A stretch of DNA of 64,000 bases from Mangrovibacterium marinum (GCF_003046625.1 NZ_QAAD01000004.1:1-64000); one strand, 5' to 3'. Counted from the stretch's first letter, positions 20,453-30,360 are shown. The notes: generated from the letters alone by a model not told the origin. A program made the numbers and translations.

Positions 20453-23305
20453 ATGAAATATATACAAAGACGATTCATTTTATATGCAATGTTTGCATTA
20501 CTTCCCTATTTGTCGGAGGCACAAACAGTTGCGCTAACCGGATCTGATTCGCTTAAGAACGATGAAGATCAGTTGGTTCAGGTCGCCTACCGGAAGGTAG
20601 CACAAAACGACCTTCTGGGAGGAGTTTCTGTAGTCAATTACGAAGAGTTGACAAAGAAAAATTATAATACCTATACCCTCGATAACCTGCAGGGCTACAT
20701 CGGTGGCTGGAATGGTAATTCGTTGTGGGGAATGGACGAATACCTGGTTTTGGTCGACGGGGTTCCGCGCGACGCAAATAACGTTTCACCAACGGAAGTT
20801 GCCCAGGTTACTTTTCTGAAAGGGGCATCGGCAGTGGTGTTATACGGTAGCCGGGCAGCCAAGGGTGTCATCTACATAACAACCAAGAGAGGGCAGGAAG
20901 GAAAACTGAAAATTGATGTACGTGCCAATACCGGCATGTCCGTTCCCAAAAGTTATCCGAAATACCTTGGCTCGGCAGAATATATGACGCTGTATAACGA
21001 GGCCCGCGCAAACGATGGTTTAAGTGCTTTATATAGCGATGAAGAGATCTACAACTACGGTTCAGGAGCAAATCCATATCGTTACCCGAATGTCGATTTT
21101 TATTCGTCGGAATTCTTAAAAAGTGCCTATAACCGAACCGATGTAAGCACCGAGATCTCAGGTGGAGGTGAGCGTGCACGTTTTTATACCAATGTTGGAT
21201 TTAATTACGCTGACGATCTGCTGAATTTTGGCGAAGCCAAAAAGAATAATACCAATCGTTTAAATGTTCGCGGTAATGTAGACCTGAAACTGAACGATTT
21301 TATCACGGCTTATATCGATGCCAATGTCACTTTTTATAATTCGAGAAGTGCCAACAGTAACAATGGTAGTTACTGGAGTTCGGCAGCAAGCTTGCGTCCG
21401 AACCGTGTTGCTCCGTTAATTCCGCTGAGTTATATTGATCCGAACGATTTGGCTTCTCATGAGCTAATTAATGGAAGTAACAATATTATTGGCGGTCAGT
21501 ATTTTCTTGGCGGAACACAGGTTGATCAAAGCAACGTATTTGCCGACTATTATGCAGCCGGACACAGCACCTGGACCAGCCGCCAGTTTCAATTCGATAC
21601 CGGTCTTGATTTCGATTTGAAAGGATTGCTGGACGGACTTGCGTTCCACACCTTGTTTGCTGTCGACTATGCCACCTCGTATTCTACTTCCTACAATAAC
21701 TCGTATGCTGTTTACGCACCAAGCTGGTACAATTACAACGGTGCCGATGTTATTGGCGGTTTAACCAAGTACAATAAAGACGAAAAATCGGGTGTGCAAA
21801 ACATCAGCGGAAGTACAAGTAACCAAACGGTTGCTTTCTCGGGGTATTTTACCTACAAAAAATCGGTAAATGATGTGCATAACTTTTCTGCCATGCTGTT
21901 AGCTTCAGCTTTTCAGAAAACACAAACAACAGTTTATCACAGGACCAGCAACGCAAACCTCGGATTTCAGCTGTGCTATGATTACAAGGACAAGTATTTC
22001 GCCGATTTTAGCACCGCTTTGGTTCACTCGGCAAAATTAGCCGAAGGTCACCGCGAAGCGCTTTCTCCCTCATTGACCTTGGGCTGGAAATTGCACAACG
22101 AAGATTTTCTGGCCAATTCGTCCGTAATCGACGAACTTGTATGGAGTGTTTCCGGAAGTATTTTGAATACCGATTTGGATGTGAAATACGGCGACGACGA
22201 GTACTACTTATACGAAGGAACCTACACCCAGGCCGACGGTGCCTGGTGGGGCTGGTACGACGGGGCATCGGAACACTCGACCAACTCGGTTAGAGGCGCC
22301 AACGAGGATCTCACCTTTATTAAAAGAAAAGAATTCTCGACGAATGTGAATGCTTCTTTATGGAACAGGTTGATTACGGTGAATACGTCTTTCTTCATGA
22401 ATTCGATGGAAGGATTGATTATCCGGCCATCAACGCTTTTCCCCAACTATTTCTTTACCTACTATCCCGACGCTTCGTTTATTCCGTATGTCAATTACGA
22501 CAACAACAAACGCACCGGGGTTGATTTCAGTGTCAATTATAACAAGAAGGTTGGAGAAGTTGACTTTTCATTAGGCGTGTCGGGTACTTATTATACGACA
22601 AAAGCTACCCAGCGCGATGAAAATTACGAGTACGACTACCAAAACCGGGTTGGAAAAGCAATTGATGGTATCTGGGGATTGGAAAGTGCCGGTTTGTTCC
22701 AAAATCAGGAGGAGATCGACGCATCTGCGGAGCAAACTTTTGGTGGCACCGTTAAACCCGGCGACATCAAATATGTTGACCAGAACGACGATGGAGTTAT
22801 TGATGATAAAGACAATGTATTTCTGGAAAAAGGTGGCTGGTACGGCGCTCCCCTCACCTTGGGCGTTAACCTGACAGCCAAGTGGAAAGGCCTTACATTC
22901 TTCGCTTTGGGAACCGGAAGTTTTGGCGCTTATGGTATGAAAAACAATTCGTACTACTGGGTTTATGGCGATGGCAAATATTCGGAGCTTGTTCGCGACA
23001 GATGGACTGAAGCGACGGCAGCAACAGCCACTTACCCCAGGTTAACCACCGAAAGCGGAAGTAATAATTTCCGGAGTTCTGATTATTGGTTGTATAAAAC
23101 CAACCGTTTCAATCTGGCTAAAGTTCAGGTAACCTACGACATACCGGAACAAAAGTTGGGGAACTCGATCATTAAAGGGCTCTCTGCTTATGTCAGCGGA
23201 TCAAACCTGTTAACGATTTCGAAAGAACGCGAAACCTTGGAATTAAGCGTAGGTAGCGCTCCGCAAACACGATTCTATAATGTCGGTATAAAAGCCACGT
23301 TCTAA
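20453..23305 (+). CDS. SusC-family transporter lacking the regulatory domain (XusC-like)
   Basis: A 950-residue TonB-dependent transporter, the second of the tandem pair. After the signal peptide (1-24, ending LSEAQ) it goes almost directly to the plug (ELTKKNYNTYTLDNLQGYIG, then YLVLVDGVPRDANNV). It has no N-terminal carboxypeptidase-regulatory domain, which the first SusC has, and no VVVGYG-type TonB box is obvious. The plug retains VTFLKGASAVVLYGSRAAKG and the barrel ends FYNVGIKATF. A shorter second SusC is, to my knowledge, usual in xus-type clusters. It is paired with the SusD 29 bp downstream. Confidence 0.93.
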   Translation: MKYIQRRFILYAMFALLPYLSEAQTVALTGSDSLKNDEDQLVQVAYRKVAQNDLLGGVSVVNYEELTKKNYNTYTLDNLQGYIGGWNGNSLWGMDEYLVLVDGVPRDANNVSPTEVAQVTFLKGASAVVLYGSRAAKGVIYITTKRGQEGKLKIDVRANTGMSVPKSYPKYLGSAEYMTLYNEARANDGLSALYSDEEIYNYGSGANPYRYPNVDFYSSEFLKSAYNRTDVSTEISGGGERARFYTNVGFNYADDLLNFGEAKKNNTNRLNVRGNVDLKLNDFITAYIDANVTFYNSRSANSNNGSYWSSAASLRPNRVAPLIPLSYIDPNDLASHELINGSNNIIGGQYFLGGTQVDQSNVFADYYAAGHSTWTSRQFQFDTGLDFDLKGLLDGLAFHTLFAVDYATSYSTSYNNSYAVYAPSWYNYNGADVIGGLTKYNKDEKSGVQNISGSTSNQTVAFSGYFTYKKSVNDVHNFSAMLLASAFQKTQTTVYHRTSNANLGFQLCYDYKDKYFADFSTALVHSAKLAEGHREALSPSLTLGWKLHNEDFLANSSVIDELVWSVSGSILNTDLDVKYGDDEYYLYEGTYTQADGAWWGWYDGASEHSTNSVRGANEDLTFIKRKEFSTNVNASLWNRLITVNTSFFMNSMEGLIIRPSTLFPNYFFTYYPDASFIPYVNYDNNKRTGVDFSVNYNKKVGEVDFSLGVSGTYYTTKATQRDENYEYDYQNRVGKAIDGIWGLESAGLFQNQEEIDASAEQTFGGTVKPGDIKYVDQNDDGVIDDKDNVFLEKGGWYGAPLTLGVNLTAKWKGLTFFALGTGSFGAYGMKNNSYYWVYGDGKYSELVRDRWTEATAATATYPRLTTESGSNNFRSSDYWLYKTNRFNLAKVQVTYDIPEQKLGNSIIKGLSAYVSGSNLLTISKERETLELSVGSAPQTRFYNVGIKATF

Positions 23306-23334
23306 CGGATAAGTAATAAAAAAGTAATTCGATT

Positions 23335-25125
23335 ATGAAAAATATATTAAAACTTTTAATACTGGTCGTTCTGTTGCCGGTTGCCGCTTGCGACGATTTG
23401 CTTGAACCCGCAATTGAGAACAACAGGGGACTGGAGGCTATGTATGAGGAACCATCTTATGCACAAGGTATTTTAGCCAACGCATATATTCTTCTCCCGT
23501 ACTCAGGCACGCCGAATAGCGACCTGGCAACCGACGATGCTGTTTCTAACGATAACAGCAATAGTTATCTGGCAATGGCAACCGGTTCGTGGACCTCGGA
23601 GACTAATCCGGTGTCGCAATGGCAGGGGCGCCGAAACGCAATTCAGTACATTAACCTGTTTCTCGAAAATGTGGATCAGGTTGTCTGGAGTAAGGACGAA
23701 GTCATTAGTTCGATGTATAATGATAAGCTGAAAGGTGAAGCTTACGGCTTGCGTGCCATTCAGTTATACTATCTTTTATTGGCTCACGGCGGATGGACCA
23801 GTGGTGGCGAATTGTTGGGTGTGCCAAACCTGACAGCGTCTGAAAACACGTCTTCAGATTTTAACGTGCCGAGAAACACCTTCCAGGAATGTATCGATCA
23901 AATCATGTCGGATGCCGATGAAGCTATCGATCTGCTTCCGCTTGATTTTGGTGATATTTCCAGTTCCGAGATCCCTGCTAAATATGTGTCCCTGGGAGTA
24001 ACAAATTCGAGCGACTACAACCGTGTTTTTGGAAACCTGATGCGTGGCCGTCTTACCGGTCGTATTGTTGAAGCGGTGCGTGCCCAGGCTGCACTCTTAG
24101 CCGCCAGCCCTGCTTATAGTGCAGGAACTACGGTAAGTTGGGAGGATGCTGCCAACTACGCCGCGACTGTTCTGGACCGTATCGGTGGCGTTAGTGGTTT
24201 GGCCGCAAACGGAAATACCTGGTATGTCAATACTTCCGAAATTGCAAGCCTTGCGGCCGGGGCAAATCCTGCTGAGATTATCTGGAGAAGCGATGTTAGT
24301 CAAAGCAATACGCTGGAGGCTGATAACTTTCCTCCTTCACAGTATGGCGACGGGCGTGTAAACCCAACACAAAACCTGGTCGATGCTTTCCCGATGTTAA
24401 ACGGTTACCCAATCGACGACGCCAATAGCGGCTATGACGAGAATAACCCGTATGCGAACCGCGACCCGCGTTTGTCGGATTACATTGTGGTTAACGGAAG
24501 TACCCAAGGCCCGAATAGCGACGTAATTACAACTGGAACCTATGGTACCAATAACGATGCAATTAACCGCGAGAGTGGATACTCAACCCGCACTGGTTAC
24601 TACCTGCGCAAGTTGTTACGCTACGATTGTAACCCGAATCCGAATTACGATACCCAGCAAAAGCACTATACAGCGCGCATTCGCTATACCGAAATTTTCC
24701 TGAATTATGCCGAAGCTGCCAACGAAGCCTGGGGGCCAACCGGAAACGGAGGGCATACCTATTCAGCTTATGATGTGATTAAAGCAATTCGCGAAAGAGC
24801 CGGAATTGGCACAGCGAACAACGATGCTTACCTGGAATCGGTTAAAGGCGACAAGGAGCAAATGAGAGAGCTGATCCGGAATGAAAGACGCCTGGAGCTG
24901 TGCTTCGAGAACAAACGGTTCTGGGATTTGCGCCGGTGGAAAGTGTCACTGGGCGACCTGAACGAAACAGCTGCCGGAGTGCAAATTGATCAAACAAACG
25001 GCACCTTAAGCTATACCCCTGTCAATGTTGAATTGAGAACATACAAGGACTATATGTATTATGGCCCGATACCTTATGGTGAAGTACAAAAGTGGAGTAA
25101 CCTGCAACAAAATGCAGGCTGGTAA
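23335..25125 (+). CDS. SusD-family glycan-binding lipoprotein (XusD-like)
   Basis: A 596-residue surface lipoprotein partner of the second SusC. The lipobox is PVAAC (Cys19), followed by DDLLEPAIENNRG. Typical SusD segments are visible: the TPR-like region (LKGEAYGLRAIQLYYLLLAH), FQECIDQIMSDADEAIDLLP, and the C-terminal region with NERRLELCFENKRFWDLRRW and a closing NLQQNAGW. Co-transcription with its neighbours is likely, since no terminator lies in the 29-bp and 35-bp flanking gaps. Confidence 0.94.
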   Translation: MKNILKLLILVVLLPVAACDDLLEPAIENNRGLEAMYEEPSYAQGILANAYILLPYSGTPNSDLATDDAVSNDNSNSYLAMATGSWTSETNPVSQWQGRRNAIQYINLFLENVDQVVWSKDEVISSMYNDKLKGEAYGLRAIQLYYLLLAHGGWTSGGELLGVPNLTASENTSSDFNVPRNTFQECIDQIMSDADEAIDLLPLDFGDISSSEIPAKYVSLGVTNSSDYNRVFGNLMRGRLTGRIVEAVRAQAALLAASPAYSAGTTVSWEDAANYAATVLDRIGGVSGLAANGNTWYVNTSEIASLAAGANPAEIIWRSDVSQSNTLEADNFPPSQYGDGRVNPTQNLVDAFPMLNGYPIDDANSGYDENNPYANRDPRLSDYIVVNGSTQGPNSDVITTGTYGTNNDAINRESGYSTRTGYYLRKLLRYDCNPNPNYDTQQKHYTARIRYTEIFLNYAEAANEAWGPTGNGGHTYSAYDVIKAIRERAGIGTANNDAYLESVKGDKEQMRELIRNERRLELCFENKRFWDLRRWKVSLGDLNETAAGVQIDQTNGTLSYTPVNVELRTYKDYMYYGPIPYGEVQKWSNLQQNAGW

Positions 25126-25160
25126 TTCACCGATTAATAACATGATAAAGATTGTAAAAT

Positions 25161-26195
25161 ATGAAACAGTTTAAATTAATATTGATCTTATCTGTCGGAT
25201 TATTTTCCTTACTGGTAACTTCTTGTCATAACCAGGAGTTTGATTTCCCTGACTATGATTATTCTTCCGTTTACTTTGCCTATCAATATCCGGTGAGGAC
25301 GATTGTTCTGGGTGAAGACAGAACGGCCGACAATACCCTGGATAACGAGCATAAATGTAAAATCTATGCAACAATGGGTGGTGTGTATTCCAATGATAAT
25401 TCGATTGCAATTGACATTGCTGTTGATAATTCGTTGTGCAATAATTTATACTTCGACGAGGACTTTGCTTCTCCCGTTACTGCAATGCCATCGAACTATT
25501 TTTCAATGGCAGCTGATCAGATTGTGCTGGACAAAACACTGACTGATGGTGTTGAAATCCAATTGACAGATGCCTTTTTTGCCGATCCGGACGCATTGAC
25601 CAATACCTATGTGATCCCATTGCGGATGACTAGTGTGGCCAATGCTGATTCAATTCTTTCAGGGCAACCAAAGTCAGCCACTGCCAATAGTGTGAACTCG
25701 GCGGATTGGGACGTGCTTCCCAAGGACTATGTGCTTTATTGCGTCAAGTTTATTAACCCATGGCACGGGTATTACCTGCGCCGTGGTGTTGACCAGATTA
25801 CTGAAGGAGCTTCAAGCACGACCAATGTCAGACACGAAACTTATGTGGAAGACGATGAGGTTTGTGAAATGACAACCGCTTCATTAACAACCGTTGAATA
25901 TCCGGTAAGTGTTGTAAATACCAGTAATGTGGCCGAAACATGTACATTGCTCCTAACCTTCAATGGGAATGGATGTACCGTTTCAACAACCGATGAGGGT
26001 TTCACGGCTTCGGGTAGTGGCTCTTATGTTGTTGATGGTGAAAAGAACAGTTGGGGAAATACGGACCGTAGTGCAATCTATCTCGATTATACCATTGACA
26101 TGGACGGTAAAACCTACGCGACAAAAGATACCCTTGTTGCCCGTAACCGAGGTGTTGTTTTGGAAACATTCTCTCCATCTTATAACGAAAATTAA
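25161..26195 (+). CDS. DUF1735-type surface glycan-binding lipoprotein (XusE-like)
   Basis: A 344-residue lipoprotein (lipobox LLVTSC, Cys22), probably exposed at the cell surface. The N-terminal half resembles DUF1735 (BT_3987-like) immunoglobulin-type domains (SSVYFAYQYPVRTIVLGED), with YVIPLRMTSV in the middle. The C-terminal half, beginning near VKFINPWHGYYLRRG, resembles the domain commonly fused to it in polysaccharide loci. There are no catalytic motifs. Its position after the second SusD and before GH10 is exactly that of XusE in Prevotella and Bacteroides xylan clusters, so a glycan-capture role is inferred from context. Confidence 0.82.
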   Translation: MKQFKLILILSVGLFSLLVTSCHNQEFDFPDYDYSSVYFAYQYPVRTIVLGEDRTADNTLDNEHKCKIYATMGGVYSNDNSIAIDIAVDNSLCNNLYFDEDFASPVTAMPSNYFSMAADQIVLDKTLTDGVEIQLTDAFFADPDALTNTYVIPLRMTSVANADSILSGQPKSATANSVNSADWDVLPKDYVLYCVKFINPWHGYYLRRGVDQITEGASSTTNVRHETYVEDDEVCEMTTASLTTVEYPVSVVNTSNVAETCTLLLTFNGNGCTVSTTDEGFTASGSGSYVVDGEKNSWGNTDRSAIYLDYTIDMDGKTYATKDTLVARNRGVVLETFSPSYNEN

Positions 26196-26209
26196 TCGCT
26201 TAAATCAAG

Positions 26210-28384
26210 ATGAATATGAAATATTTAAATAAAATATTGCTTGGTGCGGTTACGCTTTCGGTAATGGTATCTTGCGTCGACGATAGTTTGCTGGACTACA
26301 AGGTGGAAAAACCGGAAAGCATTGCCCAGCTGGAGTATCTGAACGATTACGATGTGCTGAAATCTTATGTCGATCGCAGCACTGACCCCGACTTTAAGTT
26401 GGGGGCTGGTGTGTCGGTTGGCGATTTCAACAAACAAGGGTTGGCATACAGCCAAATCGTCAGCAATTTTGATGAAATGACGGCCGGCTGGGAAATGAAA
26501 CACGGCGCTGTCGTACAGAGCGACGGAAGTTTGGATCTTACGAGTATAGAGAAATTTGCAGCTACAGCCCAAGAGGGTGGCCTGAGCATTTTTGGACACA
26601 CCCTGTGCTGGCATGCCAATCAAAATGCAACTTACCTGAATGGCGTAATTGCCCCCTTAGCCGTCGAACCTCAGGTTATTGCCAACTCGTTGGATCAGAG
26701 TGGTCTGGAAGATGGCTCGTTTAATGGCTGGGGAACGGATAACAGCGGAGAGGGTATTACCATCGAAACCGGTGGAGGAATGGCTGCCGGCACCGATGCT
26801 ATAAAGCTGGTTGCCTCGTCAGCTTCATCAGAGGCAACGGAACTTCAGCTGACAACTCCGGATGTTACCCTCGTTGAAGGGCATGCCTATAAAATTATTC
26901 TTTACATTAAGTCAGATCAAGTCGGCGAAGGACGTCTTTCCTTCCAAGGCTTGTCAAACAACACACCATCAAAAGACTGGATGGGGACGGGGGCAGCTAC
27001 CGAAACCTTTGTAACACAAAAATACTGGAAAAAGGTAGAATGCCAGGTAAACGATTTTGAAGCCGGTACATTTAAAGTTAATCTGGACTTAGGCTATCAA
27101 CCTGGCGTTACTTACTATGTTGATGTCGATAACTTCTTTGTTATCGACACCCAGGGAGAAGCTTCTTTTGTTAACCTGATTAACAATGGCGATTTTGAAG
27201 CCGGAAATATTAACGGCTGGGGAGGCTGGGGAAATTCCTCTACGCGAACCTTGTCTGCTGATGGCGAAGGATATGGCGGATCTGGTTACTGCATTAAAGT
27301 TTATAACCCGTCGGCGGTTAATTTCTGGGAAGTGCAATCTGCTTACACGTTTGATGCTCCTTTGGAAGAAGGAGAAGAATATGTGTTGAGTTTTTATATC
27401 AGACATGACAATCCGAATGGAGACATCAGACCAGAGTTACAAAGTAGTTCGTGGCAGGATGGTGCAGACGGTTTTGGAACCGTTTACCTAAATAACGACT
27501 GGACTAAAGTGGAATTACCGGTTACTCCAACTTCTGGTGAGCGTATTAATTTGATTATCAGTTACGGCTCAATGGCGGGAACAGTCTACATGGATAATTT
27601 TGTGCTTGCGAAAGCCTCTGGCGGTTCTTCGGAAGAAGGATTTGTTGTCGAAAAAAGCGATGAGGCCAAAAAAGAATTGGTTGACGCAGCCTTGACTGAT
27701 TGGATCTCTCAAATGGTCACAAATACCAAAGATTACGTCAAAGCCTGGGATGTGGTCAACGAACCAATGGATGACGGCAGCCCTTACGACCTGAAATCGG
27801 GCATCGGTAAAACAGACTTGGCAGCCGATGAGTTCTACTGGCAGGATTACCTGGGCAAAGATTATGCTGTTATGGCTTTCAACCTGGCTGCTCAGTACGG
27901 AAACAGTGACGATAAATTGTTCATCAACGATTATAACCTGGAGTACAATCTGGATAAGTGTAAAGGCTTGATCGCTTACGTGGAGTATATCGAGAGTAAA
28001 GGTGCCCGGGTCGATGGCATCGGAACCCAAATGCACATTAACGTCAGTTCGGATAAGGATAAGATTAGCCAAATGTTCGAACTGCTCGCTGCTACCGGGA
28101 AATTGATTAAAATTTCGGAATTGGATATCGGTATCGACGGCAAAAAAACATCAGAGGCGACTGACGAAGATTACCAAGCGCAAGCAGAGATGTACAAATA
28201 TGTTGTCCAAAAATATTTTGAACTGATTCCCGCAGCGCAACGATATGGAATTACGGCTTGGAGTCCGCTTGATAGTCCGGCGAGCTCATCGTGGAGGGCA
28301 GGAGAGCCCATTGGTTTATGGACCGAGGGGTATTCCAGAAAGCCTGCTTATGGCGGATTCGCCGATGGATTTGAGAGTAACTAA
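26210..28384 (+). CDS. GH10 endo-1,4-beta-xylanase with inserted tandem CBMs (Xyn10C-like)
   Basis: A 724-residue surface lipoprotein (MVSC, Cys22) that cuts the xylan backbone outside the cell. The GH10 barrel starts at about 45 (FKLGAGVSVGDFN) and runs to HTLCWHANQ (about 137). It is then interrupted by two CBM4/22-like beta-sandwich modules (about 155-320 and 320-470, each with NxxFExGxxxGW-type openings). It resumes with acid/base Glu518 in WDVVNEPMDD, QMHIN and nucleophile Glu637 in ISELDIG. Insertion of CBMs in the third/fourth strand region is the known arrangement of Bacteroidota Xyn10C enzymes. It is the last gene of the uptake operon, and a strong terminator follows. An in-frame ATG at 26216 is an alternative start. 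Confidence 0.95.
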   Translation: MNMKYLNKILLGAVTLSVMVSCVDDSLLDYKVEKPESIAQLEYLNDYDVLKSYVDRSTDPDFKLGAGVSVGDFNKQGLAYSQIVSNFDEMTAGWEMKHGAVVQSDGSLDLTSIEKFAATAQEGGLSIFGHTLCWHANQNATYLNGVIAPLAVEPQVIANSLDQSGLEDGSFNGWGTDNSGEGITIETGGGMAAGTDAIKLVASSASSEATELQLTTPDVTLVEGHAYKIILYIKSDQVGEGRLSFQGLSNNTPSKDWMGTGAATETFVTQKYWKKVECQVNDFEAGTFKVNLDLGYQPGVTYYVDVDNFFVIDTQGEASFVNLINNGDFEAGNINGWGGWGNSSTRTLSADGEGYGGSGYCIKVYNPSAVNFWEVQSAYTFDAPLEEGEEYVLSFYIRHDNPNGDIRPELQSSSWQDGADGFGTVYLNNDWTKVELPVTPTSGERINLIISYGSMAGTVYMDNFVLAKASGGSSEEGFVVEKSDEAKKELVDAALTDWISQMVTNTKDYVKAWDVVNEPMDDGSPYDLKSGIGKTDLAADEFYWQDYLGKDYAVMAFNLAAQYGNSDDKLFINDYNLEYNLDKCKGLIAYVEYIESKGARVDGIGTQMHINVSSDKDKISQMFELLAATGKLIKISELDIGIDGKKTSEATDEDYQAQAEMYKYVVQKYFELIPAAQRYGITAWSPLDSPASSSWRAGEPIGLWTEGYSRKPAYGGFADGFESN

Positions 28385-28411
28385 GAAGCATATATACTAT
28401 TTTGTCATTGG

Positions 28412-28450
28412 AAGGGAGATTGTCTGTTTGGGACAGTCTCCCTTTGTTTT
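28412..28450 (+). terminator. Rho-independent terminator after GH10
   Basis: A 13-bp stem (28412-28424 with 28432-28444, one T-G wobble) of the form AAGGGAGA..TCTCCCTT is followed by TGTTTTATTT. It closes the uptake operon. The rest of the 314-bp gap holds the block C operator and promoter and no gene. Confidence 0.85.
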
Positions 28451-28559
28451 ATTTGTGCCGGCTTCGGATTACAAACCGGAGATACAATATTGGGTAAATA
28501 AGAAGACTTCCTTGGATTGATACAGGCGCTACAGATCTCTTAAAATGACTTTGTGTATA

Positions 28560-28590
28560 AAATTAGAACTGAAATATTCGAAATTAGAAG
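28560..28590 (+). promoter_or_regulatory. Candidate HTCS operator: direct repeat, 21-bp period (second copy)
   Basis: AAATTAGAA at 28560-28568 is repeated at 28581-28589, 21 bp apart, with AAATATTC between the copies at the same offset as in the 13162 site. The half-site core differs from that site by GA to AG, and the change is made identically in both half-sites. The repeat ends 20 nt before a TAnnTTTG box. Confidence 0.55.
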
Positions 28591-28610
28591 TCAGCTTCGG
28601 AGAGGTGGTT

Positions 28611-28618
28611 TATTTTTG
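28611..28618 (+). promoter_or_regulatory. Promoter -7 box (TATTTTTG) for GH30/GH2/GH115 block
   Basis: TATTTTTG matches TAnnTTTG and begins exactly 20 nt after the direct repeat, the same spacing as upstream of the GH43 gene at 13302. The start codon of the GH30 gene is 81 nt downstream, against 82 nt in the other case. Confidence 0.5.
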
Positions 28619-28698
28619 AAAGTACGGAATAGCTTATTGGCTGTTTCGCTGAGCGAAAATACAGATTCGTTTAAAACCAAATTTATCAAACCAATTCA

Positions 28699-30324
28699 AT
28701 GACTAAACCAAACCAATTACAGCTATCCCTTTTGGGGATATTTTTCCTGCTTTTGTCGGGATGTTCAACTGATACGAATGACGAAATTGCAGTATCCGTT
28801 TCTCTAGCTTTCGATGAAAGTTCTCTTCCAACTGAAGATCTTCCTGCTGATGGTGGCGATGTTGTTCTGGACGTGAATTGGGCTAATACGAATTGGACGG
28901 TTAAGGCAGGAGATGCTGTAAGCGGTGAAAAATTTATTAGTCAAATTACACCCGGTTCAGGAGGGGATGCCGATAAAGGTGACTCCCAAACTACTGTCAC
29001 AGTTTCCTTTTCTGCAAACCAGACGATGAGCGCTAACCAGCAGAAAATTATCCTACGTTCGTATAGTGGCGGGCAAGCTGACACAATTATTCTGAAGCAA
29101 GCCGCTAAACCAACTCCCAAGATTAATATTTCTTTAGACCCCAATACCAGCTATCAGACAATTTCCGGATTTGGTGGCGCCAATATGATCTGGGGTACGG
29201 ATTATTTAAGCGAAAGTGAAATGAACTTAGCTTTTGGTACCGGGGATGATGATTTAGGACTCTCAATATTGCGGGTACGTTTGTCCTCGGATAAAAATGA
29301 CTGGGCTGGATTGGTAAATACCATTAAGCTGGCGAATGAGCGTAAAGTAAAGGTACTGGCCAGTCCCTGGTCTCCGCCGGCAGAATGGAAAAGCAATAGC
29401 AGCACCGACGGAGGCGGACATTTGCAGGAAGAGCACTATGCTGATTTTGCGAACTATATTAATGAGTTTATCCAATATATGGATTCACAGGGTGCCACGG
29501 TTGATGTGGTTTCAATTCAAAACGAACCCGATTGGCTAGCCGGTTACGAAGGTTGTGAGTATACCATCGCTCAACTGTTAAATTTTATGAAGAACAATGC
29601 CGGTTCCATTTCCGGAGCCAAAGTTCTGGCTGCTGAGTCTCTAAATTCGAATCATGCTTATACGGACGACATTTTGAATGATCCGAACGCCGCAGCGAAT
29701 CTCGATATTGTTGGCGGACATTTATATGGCTCGGGACTGACAAGTTATCCGCTTGCAGTGCAAAAAGGGAAAGAAATATGGATGACAGAACACCTGCTAA
29801 ATCTGGACAGCGGTAATAATCCGGATAATTGGACAGCAGATACCCCTGTTGGTCGTGTTTGGAACGAAACCATGGAAATGGTGACGGAAATTCAGACCTG
29901 TTTGAGTTATAACTGGAATGCTTATATCTGGTGGTATATCCGTCGGTATTATTCGTTTCTGGGAGATGGTGAGCGAGGAACAACTCGTGGCCAGATTCTG
30001 AAACGAGGTTATGCGATGTCTCAGTTCTCAAAGTTTATCCGTCCGGGATACGTTCGAATTAAAGCAGAACTTGATAACACAACAACAGCATTGAGTTTGA
30101 CGGCTTATCAGGGTGATGATAAGTTGGTAATTGTTGTTGTCAATCCCTCTGATTCCGAAATTCCGGAGGTGACCATCGCATTACCCAGTTCCGCATCATT
30201 GGCCACTGCATACACGACCTCTGAGCTTGTTAATCGCAAGAAGGAGTTGCTTGTTTCGAATGATTCGGGAGTCGGGTTAAACATACCCGCAAAGAGTATA
30301 ATAACGATTGTTGTCACGAATTAG
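28699..30324 (+). CDS. GH30 glucuronoxylanase (subfamily 8-like) lipoprotein with BACON domain
   Basis: A 541-residue lipoprotein (LLLSGC, Cys22) that should cleave xylan near glucuronic-acid branches. Residues about 35-138 form a BACON-type domain (GGDVVLDVNWANTNWTV up to IILKQAAKP). The GH30 barrel starts at GFGGANMIWG (about 155), with acid/base Glu276 in SIQNEPDW and nucleophile Glu364 in WMTEHLLN. The stretch YIWWYIRRYYSFLGDG followed by LKRGYAMSQFSKFIRPGY is typical of subfamily 8, in which Arg and Tyr at this point bind the 4-O-methyl-glucuronate. A glucuronoxylan specificity is therefore likely. It is the first gene of block C, and a GH115 alpha-glucuronidase lies in the same block. 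Confidence 0.92.
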   Translation: MTKPNQLQLSLLGIFFLLLSGCSTDTNDEIAVSVSLAFDESSLPTEDLPADGGDVVLDVNWANTNWTVKAGDAVSGEKFISQITPGSGGDADKGDSQTTVTVSFSANQTMSANQQKIILRSYSGGQADTIILKQAAKPTPKINISLDPNTSYQTISGFGGANMIWGTDYLSESEMNLAFGTGDDDLGLSILRVRLSSDKNDWAGLVNTIKLANERKVKVLASPWSPPAEWKSNSSTDGGGHLQEEHYADFANYINEFIQYMDSQGATVDVVSIQNEPDWLAGYEGCEYTIAQLLNFMKNNAGSISGAKVLAAESLNSNHAYTDDILNDPNAAANLDIVGGHLYGSGLTSYPLAVQKGKEIWMTEHLLNLDSGNNPDNWTADTPVGRVWNETMEMVTEIQTCLSYNWNAYIWWYIRRYYSFLGDGERGTTRGQILKRGYAMSQFSKFIRPGYVRIKAELDNTTTALSLTAYQGDDKLVIVVVNPSDSEIPEVTIALPSSASLATAYTTSELVNRKKELLVSNDSGVGLNIPAKSIITIVVTN

Positions 30325-30360
30325 GACAGAAAAATTAGAAACAAAAAGCAATTCAGGAAT

